31,480 nt of DNA from CADEED01 sp035286365. Lineage in GTDB: Bacteria > Pseudomonadota > Gammaproteobacteria > Steroidobacterales > Steroidobacteraceae. The position numbers were made by a program, and so were the translations under genes. Numbering within the stretch: position 1 is the first letter of the stretch; each line of letters starts with the position of its first letter. The notes under the pieces were generated by a model. The model saw only the letters and a program-made list of their open reading frames with translations. It was not told the origin of the DNA and did not search any database. The stretch is from contig DATHJZ010000006.1 in NCBI GenBank assembly GCA_035286365.1, positions 1 to 31,480 of the forward strand. The letters are read 5' to 3'. Below are positions 14,513 to 23,185 of this stretch, piece after piece.

Positions 14513-15985
14513 ATGAATCCACTGCGCCTGCTGGCGGCGAGCGCCCTGCTCACGATGCTTCCCGGCGCGCCAGCGCGCGCGGCGGAACCACTGCTGTCGG
14601 TGGTGGAGTCCACTCTCGACGGCGGTCGTTTCGGAGTCGTTTACGTGTTCCGTCCGAAGACCGCGCCCACCAATGTTGCGCTGCTGTTCTCGGGCGACGG
14701 CGGCTGGAAAGGCGGCGTTGCCGATTTCGCGCGGCGTCTCGCGGGTGAAGGTTTCCTCGTCGCTGGCGTCGACAGCACCGTTTATATCGAGTCGATCGCG
14801 CCCAGAAAGCCCAAGGGACCGCGGCACGCGCCACACTGTGTCTTCATGGCGGGCGACGTCGAGGCCCTGAGCCAGCACCTGCAATGGGCGCAGAAGTTGC
14901 CTAACTATCTGCGCCCGGCATTGTTCGGATATTCGGCCGGCGCTTCGATCGTCTATGCGACGCTCGCGCAGGCGCCGCGCGGCACTTTCGCCGGCGGCGT
15001 GTCTTTGAGCTTCTGCGCGCAGATGGATTCCGCCGGCGCGGCGCTCTGTCCCGGCGCGGGGCTGCGCTACCTGCCCATCGCGAAATCGACCGAGGTCACC
15101 TTGCAGCCGGATCCGCAGCTCGCGTTTCCCTGGACCATCGTGCATGGCGACCGCGACACCATCTGCACGGCCGCCCAGACGCGCAGCTTCGCGGGTGCGA
15201 TTCCGCACGCCAGACTCATCGCGTTGCCGAAGGCAACGCACGACCTGACGCCGACGGACGGCTGGTGGTCGCGCGTGCGGCAGGACTACCGCGCCATGCT
15301 GGTCGCCGACACCGCCGACGCGCCCGACGCTCCGACCACGGTCGACCCGGACTCGCTCAGCGATCTGCCACTCACTGAGGTGCCCGCGACCGCGCAGGAA
15401 GGTGACACCTTCGCCGTCATGATCTCCGGCGACGGCGGCTGGGCCGGCCTCGATCAGAGCGTTTCAGCAGAACTCGCGGCGCATGGTGTTCCCGTCGTCG
15501 GTCTGAACTCGCTCAAATATTTCTGGCACGCGCGCAACGCCGATTCGACCGCCGCCGACGTCACGCGCATCGTCGAGCAGTACGCCGCGCGCTGGCGCAA
15601 GCAGCGCGTATTGCTGGTCGGGTATTCGTTCGGCGCCGATGTGATGCCGTTCGTTTTCAATCGGCTGCCGGCCGCCACTCGTGGGCGCGTCGCATCGGTG
15701 AGCATGCTGGGCCTGGGGACCGGCGCCACCTATGAAGTGACCGTAGGTGAATGGCTGCCGGGCGCAGACCAGAAAGGCGATCCCGTGGTGCCCGAGATTG
15801 CGCGCATGCCGGCCGTGCCGCGACTGTGCATCGAAGGCGCGGGCGAAGACGACAGCACCTGCCCACAGCTCGAGAAGTTGGGCGTGACCGTGCGCCAGAT
15901 CGGCGACGGGCATCACTTCGGCGGCCTGGCCGGCCCGATCGCCGCAGCTATCTTGTCGGTCGCGGGAATTCCGCCGCAACCTTAG
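14513..15985 (+). CDS. acvB: AcvB/VirJ-type periplasmic hydrolase (lysyl-phosphatidylglycerol hydrolase)
   Basis: The 490-residue protein begins with a Sec signal (MNPLRLLAASALL, then PARA before AEP), so it is periplasmic. It contains two related alpha/beta-hydrolase units. The first has SGDGGW at 60-65 and the nucleophile elbow GYSAG with S141. The second has SGDGGW at 305-310 and GYSFG with S372. The second unit is the VirJ-like part, and the double layout is that of AcvB. In Agrobacterium, AcvB hydrolyses lysyl-phosphatidylglycerol made by LpiA. Here it follows mprF with an excellent ribosome site (AAGGAG, 14501-14506) that overlaps the mprF stop. The pair would let the cell set lipid lysinylation in both directions. 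Both units keep an elbow serine, so either may be active. Confidence 0.9.
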   Translation: MNPLRLLAASALLTMLPGAPARAAEPLLSVVESTLDGGRFGVVYVFRPKTAPTNVALLFSGDGGWKGGVADFARRLAGEGFLVAGVDSTVYIESIAPRKPKGPRHAPHCVFMAGDVEALSQHLQWAQKLPNYLRPALFGYSAGASIVYATLAQAPRGTFAGGVSLSFCAQMDSAGAALCPGAGLRYLPIAKSTEVTLQPDPQLAFPWTIVHGDRDTICTAAQTRSFAGAIPHARLIALPKATHDLTPTDGWWSRVRQDYRAMLVADTADAPDAPTTVDPDSLSDLPLTEVPATAQEGDTFAVMISGDGGWAGLDQSVSAELAAHGVPVVGLNSLKYFWHARNADSTAADVTRIVEQYAARWRKQRVLLVGYSFGADVMPFVFNRLPAATRGRVASVSMLGLGTGATYEVTVGEWLPGADQKGDPVVPEIARMPAVPRLCIEGAGEDDSTCPQLEKLGVTVRQIGDGHHFGGLAGPIAAAILSVAGIPPQP

Positions 15986-16001
15986 CAGGCTGCGGACGTG
16001 G

Positions 16002-17015
16002 TCAGGGCGCGGCCCGCTCCACATCGCGCGGCGAACCGCCCCATAGCCGGCTCCACGCACGGCGCAGCTGCAGCCCGGAGTTGAAGCCGGCCACCTCGGC
16101 GGCGCGCGTGACGCTCGCGCCGTGCTCGAGCGACTGGCGGGCGTGCACCAGGCGTATCGCCCGCAGGTACTGCAGCGGCGACACGCCTGCGTGGCGCAGA
16201 AAGAGCCGCAGCAAATGCCGCTGCGTGACGTGACCGACGGACGCCATCGCAGCCATGTCCCAGTCGCGCTCCGGCTTTGCGCTCAGTGCATCCTGCACGC
16301 GGTGCACGGCCGCATGCAGATGACGCCGATGCGCGAGAAACGGTGACAACTCCGGATCGCGCGCCGAACGCCGCAGGTACACGACCATGTCCTGGGCGAC
16401 GCCTGCGGCCAATGCCTCGCCGCATTCGCCGGCGATCAGGTGCAGCGCCAGGTCGATTCCCGCGGTGATCCCCGCGCTCGAGGCGAGCGGCCCGTCAACC
16501 ATGAACACGCGGTTGTCCACCACCTTGGCGCGCGGCGCCAGCTCGCGCAGCGCGCCGAGCAAGTCGTGATGCGTGGTGCACTGGCGGTGGTCGGCAAGAC
16601 CGGCGCGCGCGGCAAGCAACGTCCCTGAGCAGATTGTGATCAGTCGATGCGGGGATCCGGTGGCATTGAGGGGCACGCGCAAAGTGCGGCTCAGCCATTC
16701 CGCGGTGTCGACGATGGCCCGCGTCACGCGCTCCACGTGCACGCTCGGTTGGCCCGCGAGCACGACCCAGGTCGGTGACGGCAACGCGCGCGGCAAGGGC
16801 TCGAGCTCACCCAGCGTGAGCCCGACCGAGGTGACCGGATTCGCGCTGGTGCCTGCAAAACGCAGTCGAAATCGCGGTGGCAGGTTGCGCTCCGTGTAGC
16901 GCAGATTTGCCAGGCGGAAGGCCTCCGCGGGGCCGGCGATGTCGAGCAGCAACGCGTGCGGCACGATGACGAACAGCAGATCGATCGGCGTATTGCGTGT
17001 ATGGGTCTTGGGCAT
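16002..17015 (-). CDS. GlxA-like transcriptional regulator (DJ-1/PfpI domain plus AraC-type HTH)
   Basis: The 337-residue protein has an N-terminal DJ-1/PfpI-like domain (about 10-200). Its cysteine elbow lies at TICSGTLLAARAGL (C129), followed by the THH and AGITAGIDLALHLI segments typical of GlxA-type regulators. The C-terminal AraC HTH covers about 250-335 (VGHVTQRHLLRLFLRHAGVSP and ASVTRAAEVAGFNS). These proteins are cytosolic activators, often of amino-acid or quaternary-amine catabolism. The ligand here is unknown. ATG 17015 is preferred. An in-frame ATG at 17093 would add a poorly conserved leader, and neither has a good ribosome site. The gene is convergent with acvB (16-base gap) and divergent from the M13 peptidase gene, which it may control. 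Confidence 0.87.
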   Translation of the reverse strand: MPKTHTRNTPIDLLFVIVPHALLLDIAGPAEAFRLANLRYTERNLPPRFRLRFAGTSANPVTSVGLTLGELEPLPRALPSPTWVVLAGQPSVHVERVTRAIVDTAEWLSRTLRVPLNATGSPHRLITICSGTLLAARAGLADHRQCTTHHDLLGALRELAPRAKVVDNRVFMVDGPLASSAGITAGIDLALHLIAGECGEALAAGVAQDMVVYLRRSARDPELSPFLAHRRHLHAAVHRVQDALSAKPERDWDMAAMASVGHVTQRHLLRLFLRHAGVSPLQYLRAIRLVHARQSLEHGASVTRAAEVAGFNSGLQLRRAWSRLWGGSPRDVERAAP

Positions 17016-17063
17016 AGGGGGCGGGCGGGAGCATGCAGCAGAAACGAATGCTGCGTGTTCGCG

Positions 17064-17093
17064 AGAGTACGCCCAGGTCCGATTTTGATCCAA
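17064..17093 (-). promoter_or_regulatory. Candidate promoter of the GlxA-like regulator
   Basis: On the - strand TTGGAT (17088-17093) and TACTCT (17064-17069) are separated by 18 bases. Transcription would start near 17057, about 42 bases before ATG 17015. Both boxes are only fair matches. Confidence 0.35.
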
Positions 17094-17122
17094 ACCTGTC
17101 GGCGCGCGGCGCGGTGCCGGGG

Positions 17123-17152
17123 CCCGAACCCCCTACCATCCCCTCGTTCGGG
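17123..17152. promoter_or_regulatory. Inverted repeat flanking a -10-like box before the M13 peptidase gene
   Basis: CCCGAAC (17123-17129) and GTTCGGG (17146-17152) form a perfect 7-bp inverted repeat with a 16-base centre. The centre contains TACCAT (17134-17139), a -10-like hexamer that would start transcription close to 17146. This looks like an operator over a promoter. The divergent GlxA-like regulator is an obvious candidate to bind it. Confidence 0.4.
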
Positions 17153-17191
17153 TGCGCAACGCAGCAGGCATCCTCCAGGAGCATTCTCGAC

Positions 17192-19198
17192 ATGACTGGC
17201 AAAAGAAGTCTGCTGGTGGCGCTGGGATTGGCGCTATCGGCGGCCGCGGCACCTGAGCCGGGTGTGAACACCGGCATCGCACCGGGCGAAGATTTCTTCG
17301 CCTACGCCAATGGCGACTGGCTCGCCGCAACCCGCATTCCGGACGGCCGGGCCCGTTGGGGCGCACGCGATGAGATCAACGAGGCGACGAAGCGGCAGGT
17401 CGCCGCGCTCATTGCCGGGGCCGTGACGCAACGTGCGGACGAATCCGGGCGCAAGGTTGCGGACTTCTATTCTGCATTTCTCGATGAGGCCACCATCGAG
17501 ACGCGCGGCCTCATACCCATTGCACGGATGTTGAAGGGCGTCGACCAGGTAAATGACAAGACCGCGCTGGCGAGATGGCTCGGTGCCAACCTGCCGGCCG
17601 ATGTCGCTCCGCTGAATCTCGGCGTGTACTCCTCCAGCCACCTGTTCGGACTGGCCGTGGAATACGGGATCCATGGCGAGACGAAGCACTTCGCCTATCT
17701 TCTGCAGGGCGGACTGGGTCTCCCGCGCGCACAGTACCTGGACGATGCGGCGTCGATGCGCGAGCTGCGCAACCGTTATCAGCGCTATATCTCGCGCATG
17801 CTCGAACTCGCCGGCTTCGAGCGCGCGACGGAACGCGCCGCGGCAATCCTTGCGCTGGAGACGGCGATTGCGCGCAGTCACGCCTCGCCCGAGGCATCCG
17901 CGAACGAACGCAATGCCGATCAACACTGGGCGCGCCAGGATTTTGCGCGCCTGGCACCCGGCATGGACTGGCCGGCATTTTTCGCCGCGGCGCGCCTCGC
18001 GCAGCAGGACGACTTTGTGGCCTGGCAACCGGCCGCCATCCAGGGTGCCGCCGCACTGATTGGCTCGGAGCCGCTCGCGGTGTGGCAGGACTATCTACGG
18101 ATGCGCCTCATCGAGCGCTACGCCGAGGTACTGCCGCGCCGCTTTGCCGAGGCAGCGCTGGCATTTCGCGCCAGCGATGCGCCGCAGACCGTTGCGCGCG
18201 CGCAGCGCGCCATCGATGCGACCAACCGGCTCATGCCCTTCGCGGTCGGCAAACTCTACGTCGACAAGTATTTTCCCGTCGACGCCAGGGCAAGCGTGCA
18301 GGCGATTCTCGCGAATGTGCTCGACGCGTTCCGGCGCCGCGTCGAGGCTGCCGCGTGGATGACACCCGCCAGCAGGACTGTGGCGCTGGCGAAGCTGAAC
18401 ACGCTCTACTTTGGCGTCGGCTACCCGGACAAGTGGCCCGATGATTCGGGCCTGCGCATCGACCCGCACGATGCCAGCGGCAACCTGCGGCGGATTGCGG
18501 AATGGAACTATCGCAATGCCCTCGCACGACTCGATCGCCCGGTCGACCGGCACGAATGGGCAATTACGCCCCAGTCCGCCATGGGGTCGCTGAATTTCCT
18601 GCAGAACACCTACAACTTCTCCGCCGCCCTGCTGCAACCGCCGAAGTTCGATCCGGCCGCCTCCGCGGCGGCTAACTACGGCGCCATCGGCGCAATCATG
18701 GGCCACGAGATCAGCCACTTCGTCGACACCCTGGGCGCCGACTATGACGCGCACGGGGCCTATGCACACTGGTGGAGCGAGGCGGACAAATCGCGGTACG
18801 ACGCCGCGAGCCGCGCATTGGCTGAGCAGTTTTCCGCCTATCACCCGTTTACCGACGTATCGGTCAACGGCAGACTTTCACTGGTTGAAAACGTGGCCGA
18901 TCAGGCCGGCCTCGCCGCGGCCTTCGAGGCGCATCGCCGCGTGCTCGGCAGCCGTGCGACGGACCGGGCCTATCTGCGCGAGCAGGATCGGCAGTTCTTC
19001 CTCGGATTTGCGCGCGCCTGGCGCGTGAAGTTCACCGACGAGGGTCTGCGCTCGCAATCGGGCACCGATCACGCGCCCGAGATCTTTCGCGTCGCGACGG
19101 TGCGCAATATGGACGCCTGGTACGACGCGTTCGACGTTGAACCCGGACAGCGTTTGTATCTCGCACCCGAGGCACGGGTGCGCATCTGGTTGCCGTGA
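17192..19198 (+). CDS. M13 family zinc metallopeptidase with signal peptide
   Basis: The 668-residue product begins with a Sec signal (MTGKRSLLVALGLALSAAAAP) and then the family start GEDFFAYANGDWL. The zinc site is complete: H505-E506-x-x-H509 in MGHEISHF, and E566 with D570 in VENVAD. FLQNTYNFSAALLQPP and DNA-like loops around 480 follow the neprilysin/PepO pattern, as does the tail FDVEPGQRLYLAPEARVRIW. These enzymes cut small peptides outside the cytosol. The length is normal for the family. The start is backed by AGGAG (17177-17181), although the gap of ten bases is long. The stop overlaps the next start (GTGA at 19195), so the hydrolase gene is translationally coupled. Confidence 0.93.
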   Translation: MTGKRSLLVALGLALSAAAAPEPGVNTGIAPGEDFFAYANGDWLAATRIPDGRARWGARDEINEATKRQVAALIAGAVTQRADESGRKVADFYSAFLDEATIETRGLIPIARMLKGVDQVNDKTALARWLGANLPADVAPLNLGVYSSSHLFGLAVEYGIHGETKHFAYLLQGGLGLPRAQYLDDAASMRELRNRYQRYISRMLELAGFERATERAAAILALETAIARSHASPEASANERNADQHWARQDFARLAPGMDWPAFFAAARLAQQDDFVAWQPAAIQGAAALIGSEPLAVWQDYLRMRLIERYAEVLPRRFAEAALAFRASDAPQTVARAQRAIDATNRLMPFAVGKLYVDKYFPVDARASVQAILANVLDAFRRRVEAAAWMTPASRTVALAKLNTLYFGVGYPDKWPDDSGLRIDPHDASGNLRRIAEWNYRNALARLDRPVDRHEWAITPQSAMGSLNFLQNTYNFSAALLQPPKFDPAASAAANYGAIGAIMGHEISHFVDTLGADYDAHGAYAHWWSEADKSRYDAASRALAEQFSAYHPFTDVSVNGRLSLVENVADQAGLAAAFEAHRRVLGSRATDRAYLREQDRQFFLGFARAWRVKFTDEGLRSQSGTDHAPEIFRVATVRNMDAWYDAFDVEPGQRLYLAPEARVRIWLP

Positions 19199-19959
19199 AA
19201 GTCACCGTCTGCGAATTGCCGCACGAAGCCCGGCCCCTCGCCGATGCATGGGCAAGGCTGTGCGAACACACCACGGCGCACGGTTCGGATTTCGTGCTGT
19301 TGCCGGAGTTCGCCTTCATCGAGCCGCTGTGGGAGCGCGATCGATTTGACGCGCGACAGTGGGAGGACGGCGTCGCCCTCGCCAATGTCTGGACCGCGCG
19401 ACTCGATGAACTGCGCGCGGCGCATGTAGTCAGCACGCGCCCGTCCGCGGCCGGCAGAAGATGCTTCAACGAGGGCTTCATCTGGACGCGCGGTTCGGGG
19501 ACTGCGCCCCTGCGCCGCAAGTACTTCCTGCCCGATGAAACGGGCGGCTGGGAGACGCGCTGGTTTGCCCGGGGAGACCGGGAATTCCCGAGTTTCACCG
19601 CCGGCGGTATTTCCTTCGCCTTGAATATCTGCACGGAACTGTGGGCGCTCGAGACCTATGCTGCGTATGCGGCCCTGGGGCTCGATGCGGTCATCTGCCC
19701 GCGCGCCACGAGCTCCGGCACGTTTGGAACCTGGCTGTCCGCCGGAATCGTGGCCGCCGTCCGTTCAGGCGCCTACTGCCTGTCGTCGAATCGAGTGCAT
19801 CCGGACGGCTCGTGTGGCGGTCGCGGCTGGATCATCAGTCCAGACGGCGACGTGCTCGCGATGACTTCGCAGGACGCGCCCTTCCACACGATCGAGATCG
19901 ACACCGCTGCGGTCCGGGCAGCGGCGCGAACTTACCCGCGCTACGTGTTCGCGAACTAG
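19195..19959 (+). CDS. Carbon-nitrogen hydrolase (nitrilase superfamily)
   Basis: This 254-residue protein carries the nitrilase-superfamily triad: E38 in LLPEF, K109 in RRKYFLPDE and C146 in NICTELW. It should hydrolyse a non-peptide C-N bond such as an amide or N-carbamoyl group. I cannot name the substrate. The start is a GTG at 19195 whose GTGA overlaps the M13 peptidase stop, so translation is probably coupled. There is no signal peptide, so it is cytosolic, unlike its partner. It may process amides or peptide products from the peptidase, which is inference. It is clearly different from the beta-ureidopropionase at 27772. Confidence 0.87.
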   Translation: MKVTVCELPHEARPLADAWARLCEHTTAHGSDFVLLPEFAFIEPLWERDRFDARQWEDGVALANVWTARLDELRAAHVVSTRPSAAGRRCFNEGFIWTRGSGTAPLRRKYFLPDETGGWETRWFARGDREFPSFTAGGISFALNICTELWALETYAAYAALGLDAVICPRATSSGTFGTWLSAGIVAAVRSGAYCLSSNRVHPDGSCGGRGWIISPDGDVLAMTSQDAPFHTIEIDTAAVRAAARTYPRYVFAN

Positions 19960-19965
19960 TTTGGC

Positions 19966-21783
19966 TCAGCGGGCAATGAACGCATCGATCGTGCGCGCCA
20001 GCGTGAGCATCGGCACACCACCGCCCTTCACGACCGTGTCGTTGAACTGACGCAAATCGAATTTCGCGCCCAGCGCGGTTTGCGCTTTGGTTCGCAAGCG
20101 GTTGATCTCGCTGTGACCCACCTTGTACCCGCACGCCTGCCCCGGCCAGGCGCAGTAGCGATCCACTTCGCCGGTGACCTCCGGGACGCTCGAGCCGTTG
20201 GTGCTCGCGAACCACTCGATGGCCTTCTGCCGGGTCCAGCGTTTGGCGTGCAAACCGGTATCGACCACCAGCCGGCAGGCGCGGAACGCAATCGATTGCA
20301 GATAGCCGAGCCGCCCGAACGGATCGATATCGTAGACGCCCAGCTCGTTGGCCAGCTGCTCGGCGTACAGCGCCCAGCCTTCCGAATAGGCATTGAACGC
20401 CAGCAGCGAGCGCGACAGCGGTAGTTTGAAGGTGTATTCGCCCTGCCAGACGTGCCCGGGGATGGATTCGTGATACGTGAGCGTCGGCGTGTTGTACGTG
20501 GTGAACACGCTCATCGTGTGCATGTTGATCCAGAACTTGCCGGGCACCTTGCCGTCGATGGTGCCCGGTCCGCCGTATGCGCCCGGTGCGCCCGGCTCGA
20601 CTTCCGGCGCCATGCGCTTGATCTCGAAATTGCCCGGCACAAGCGTCGCAAATGCACGCGGCAGGCGCGTGCGCATGTCGGCGACGCGCGCGTTGAGAAA
20701 ACTCATGAGCTTCGCACGCCCCGCATCGCTCTCCTCGAAACGGAAGCGCTTCTGTTTGCCGAGCGCGGTCATGCGGTCGCCGACCGTGCCGGCGCTCAAG
20801 CCCTGGCCTTTGAGAATTCCATCCATCTCCGACTGCAGCGCGCGCAGTTCTTCCTGGCCGCGTTGATGGATCTCATCCGGCGTCATGCGAGTGGTCGTGC
20901 CCGCGCGCAGCGTCCAGGCGTAGTACTCGTCGCCGCGCGGCAGCTTCCATACGCCGGCGTCGCCGGTCGCGCGGCGGCGATGCGCCTCGAGCTCGGCAAT
21001 CTGCCGATCGAGCGCCGGCGCGACCTTGTCAGTCGCGATCTTCGCGGCGCGCGTGCCGAAGTCGCCGGGCATCCCTTTCGTGCGCTTTGCGAGCGAGGTG
21101 ACGAGCGACCAGTCCGCGATGTGGCCGCTGCGGGCGAGCTTGATCTGACTCAAGGTCTTGTCCAGCAGGAAATCCGGCGCGATCACGCTCTGCGCCGCCG
21201 CGCTTTTCAAACGCCCGGTTTCGCCATCGAGCTGACCCGCATACGCCTCGAGACGCGCGAGGTAGGCGTCCGCCTCCTGGGCCGTCGTGACCGTATGCTG
21301 CTCGTCGAGCATGCCGGGGATCTCGAGAAACGCGCCCGTGTTCTGCGCCACTACGTACGGCGCGTTGCGCCACGACCATTGTGAATTGAGCAGCGCGACG
21401 TCGCCGTACGGAAACGCAAATCCCTCGATCGCGAATTCATGCGCGGTGCGCATGACATCGACATCGATGCGCGCCGCGTCACCGAGCGCGGTGATGTCGA
21501 TGGACTTCATGCGCTCGATCCGCTGCGCCACGCGTTGCGCGAGCATCTCTTGTCCCGCCGCGGAACGGTCCGACAGTTTCGATTTCAGCGCGGCACGCGC
21601 GCCGTTGTCGATGCCCAGCATCGTCGCACTCTCGGGATAGTCGACCAGCAACTCTTCGGTGAAGGCCGAGAGCAGGGTTTCTGCAGCGGCATCTGTGTCA
21701 GCGGCGGCGGACACTGAAGACAGCTTGCTCGCGGCCAGCGCGGCGCCGGTGCCGATGACGAAATCGCGGCGGGTGGTGTCCAT
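19966..21783 (-). CDS. DUF885 family putative metallopeptidase with Tat signal
   Basis: The 605-residue product begins MDTTRRDFVIGTGAALAAS, a twin-arginine signal, so it is exported folded, often with a cofactor or metal. The body matches DUF885 proteins. It has TYHESIPGHVWQ with H438, E439 and H444 (an HExxxGH metal-type motif), AYSEGWALYAEQL shortly after, and GQACGYKVGHSEI near the end. The family is thought to be zinc peptidase-like, but activity is not well established. ATG 21783 is preferred because it places the twin arginines properly. An in-frame ATG at 21846 would bury them. The gene is convergent with the nitrilase-like gene. A Fur-like site and -10 lie 120-160 bases upstream, so iron control is possible. 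Confidence 0.87.
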   Translation of the reverse strand: MDTTRRDFVIGTGAALAASKLSSVSAAADTDAAAETLLSAFTEELLVDYPESATMLGIDNGARAALKSKLSDRSAAGQEMLAQRVAQRIERMKSIDITALGDAARIDVDVMRTAHEFAIEGFAFPYGDVALLNSQWSWRNAPYVVAQNTGAFLEIPGMLDEQHTVTTAQEADAYLARLEAYAGQLDGETGRLKSAAAQSVIAPDFLLDKTLSQIKLARSGHIADWSLVTSLAKRTKGMPGDFGTRAAKIATDKVAPALDRQIAELEAHRRRATGDAGVWKLPRGDEYYAWTLRAGTTTRMTPDEIHQRGQEELRALQSEMDGILKGQGLSAGTVGDRMTALGKQKRFRFEESDAGRAKLMSFLNARVADMRTRLPRAFATLVPGNFEIKRMAPEVEPGAPGAYGGPGTIDGKVPGKFWINMHTMSVFTTYNTPTLTYHESIPGHVWQGEYTFKLPLSRSLLAFNAYSEGWALYAEQLANELGVYDIDPFGRLGYLQSIAFRACRLVVDTGLHAKRWTRQKAIEWFASTNGSSVPEVTGEVDRYCAWPGQACGYKVGHSEINRLRTKAQTALGAKFDLRQFNDTVVKGGGVPMLTLARTIDAFIAR

Positions 21784-21814
21784 GGGGTGCTCTGCCGAAG
21801 AAATGGTTGCTTGA

Positions 21815-21820
21815 ATGATA
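21815..21820 (-). promoter_or_regulatory. Candidate -10 near the DUF885 gene
   Basis: TATCAT on the - strand would start transcription near 21808, about 25 bases before ATG 21783. No good -35 is seen at 16-18 bases. It is an alternative or second promoter to the one under the Fur-like site. Confidence 0.3.
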
Positions 21821-21901
21821 GCCGCGCAGCGAGCGGTCGTTGCCATGCCCGGTTGCGGTCAAACGACCTGCGACGGCGGGGGCTGGCTGGCTTGTTCGGC
21901 T

Positions 21902-21941
21902 ATTAATAAGAGTGGCATGTCTTTGAGAATGGTTCGCATGT
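21902..21941 (-). promoter_or_regulatory. Fur-like operator with -10 box upstream of the DUF885 gene
   Basis: On the - strand, ATGCGAACCATTCTCAAA (21922-21939) is close to the common proteobacterial Fur site form TGCGAATnATTCTCA, with one clear mismatch in the core. A -10-like TATTAAT lies at 21902-21908, so Fur would cover the -35 region, the usual geometry of iron repression. The next gene in this direction is the DUF885 gene, with a leader of about 110 bases. Confidence 0.4.
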
Positions 21942-21968
21942 AAAAACAGCCCGTCCGAATCGAGGGCT
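21942..21968 (-). terminator. Intrinsic terminator after chrA
   Basis: On the - strand AGCCC (starting inside the chrA stop codon) pairs with GGGCT around an 11-base loop. A GTTTTT run follows (21942-21947). Two further inner pairs are possible with a bulge. It ends the long yknW-to-chrA transcript unit just before the Fur-like promoter. Confidence 0.6.
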
Positions 21969-23178
21969 AAGTCGACCACGCGGCGCGCGCCGCCGATGCG
22001 AACACACACCAGGCGATAACGACCAGCACCGAAGTCCGCGTCGCTGCCAACAGCGTGAATCCGACCAGCACGATGACAAAGTCCACGGTCGCATGCACCG
22101 CGCCGGTCCACACCGGATCGTAGAGCGCCGCAGCTAACAACCCGACCACCGCCGCATTGATTCCGGCGGAAGCACTCAGCGCCGCTGCGCGGCGCGAAAT
22201 CGCCTGCCACAGCGGCAGTGTCCCCGCCAGCAGCAACAGGCCTGGCAGGAAAATCGCCAGCAACGAGACGGCGGCGCCCGCGAGGCCGGCCGCCCCGCCC
22301 TCGAGTCGAGCGCCAAGATAGGCGGCCACGCTGAACATGGGTCCGGGCACCGCCTGCGCCGCACCGTATCCAGCGAGGAAATCGTTGGTCGAGATCCAGC
22401 CCGGAGCAACGACTGCTTCCTGCAGCAAGGGCAGTACGACATGGCCGCCGCCGAACACCAGCGCGCCGACGCGATAGAACGCGCCGGCAGCTTTCGTCAA
22501 TGGTGCCTGGGCGTGATCCGCGGCGAATGTCAGCGCCAGCAACACCGCGAACAGAATCACGAACGCGAATCCGGCACGCGTCCCATAGCGAAGTGGGAAT
22601 GCCGCGGTCACGGCGCCTGGTGCCTGGCGACAGAACAACATGCCGAGTACTGCGCCCATTCCGACCGCGCACAACTGCGCGCCGGCGGACGCACCAACGA
22701 CAACGAGAGCGCCGGCGGCCGCCGCAATCAGCAGTCGCGGAATGTCCGGCGTGAGCCGCCGCGCCATCAGCATCAGGCCCTGGGCAACCACCGCCACCGC
22801 GACGAGCTTCAATCCGTGAATGGCCGCCTGGCCTGCGGTCGTGCCCAGCATCGGCAGGAGTCGTGCAAACGCCAACAACAGCACTGCGGATGGCAGGGTG
22901 AAGCCGAGGAATGCCGCAACGCCGCCTGACCACCCGGCGCGGATCAGCCCCAGCGCGAAACCGAGCTGGCTGCTCGCAGGACCTGGCAGCACCTGGCACA
23001 GCGCGACGAGGTGCCCGTATTGCGCCTCGTCGAGCCAGCGCCGCCGCTCGATGAATTCACGATGGAAATATCCAAGGTGGGCAATCGGCCCGCCGAATGA
23101 CATCAACCCGAGGTTCAGGAACGCGCCGAACACTTCGCGCGCGGAACCCGCATCAGGTTGCGCCGGCCCACCCGTCAT
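21967..23178 (-). CDS. chrA: Chromate transporter, CHR family, two-domain form
   Basis: This 403-residue membrane protein has the duplicated CHR layout. The first half carries FGAFLNLGLMSFGGPIAHLGYFH and the CQVLPGPASSQLGFALG motif. The second half carries FYRVGALVFGGGHVVLPLLQE and YGAAQAVPGPMFSVAAYLG. It should export chromate, or sulfate-like anions, through about ten membrane segments. The start at 23178 follows the stop of the 153-residue protein by seven bases, so they are co-transcribed. The stop is part of a terminator stem. Whether this copy gives chromate resistance is not clear, since no chrB or chrF regulator is present. Confidence 0.93.
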   Translation of the reverse strand: MTGGPAQPDAGSAREVFGAFLNLGLMSFGGPIAHLGYFHREFIERRRWLDEAQYGHLVALCQVLPGPASSQLGFALGLIRAGWSGGVAAFLGFTLPSAVLLLAFARLLPMLGTTAGQAAIHGLKLVAVAVVAQGLMLMARRLTPDIPRLLIAAAAGALVVVGASAGAQLCAVGMGAVLGMLFCRQAPGAVTAAFPLRYGTRAGFAFVILFAVLLALTFAADHAQAPLTKAAGAFYRVGALVFGGGHVVLPLLQEAVVAPGWISTNDFLAGYGAAQAVPGPMFSVAAYLGARLEGGAAGLAGAAVSLLAIFLPGLLLLAGTLPLWQAISRRAAALSASAGINAAVVGLLAAALYDPVWTGAVHATVDFVIVLVGFTLLAATRTSVLVVIAWCVFASAARAAWST

Positions 23179-23185
23179 CGACTAA

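Noticed and set aside
15974..15995. Possible terminator after acvB (CCGCA with TGCGG)
   Set aside because: The stem is only five bases with a 12-base loop and no T run, so chance is as likely.
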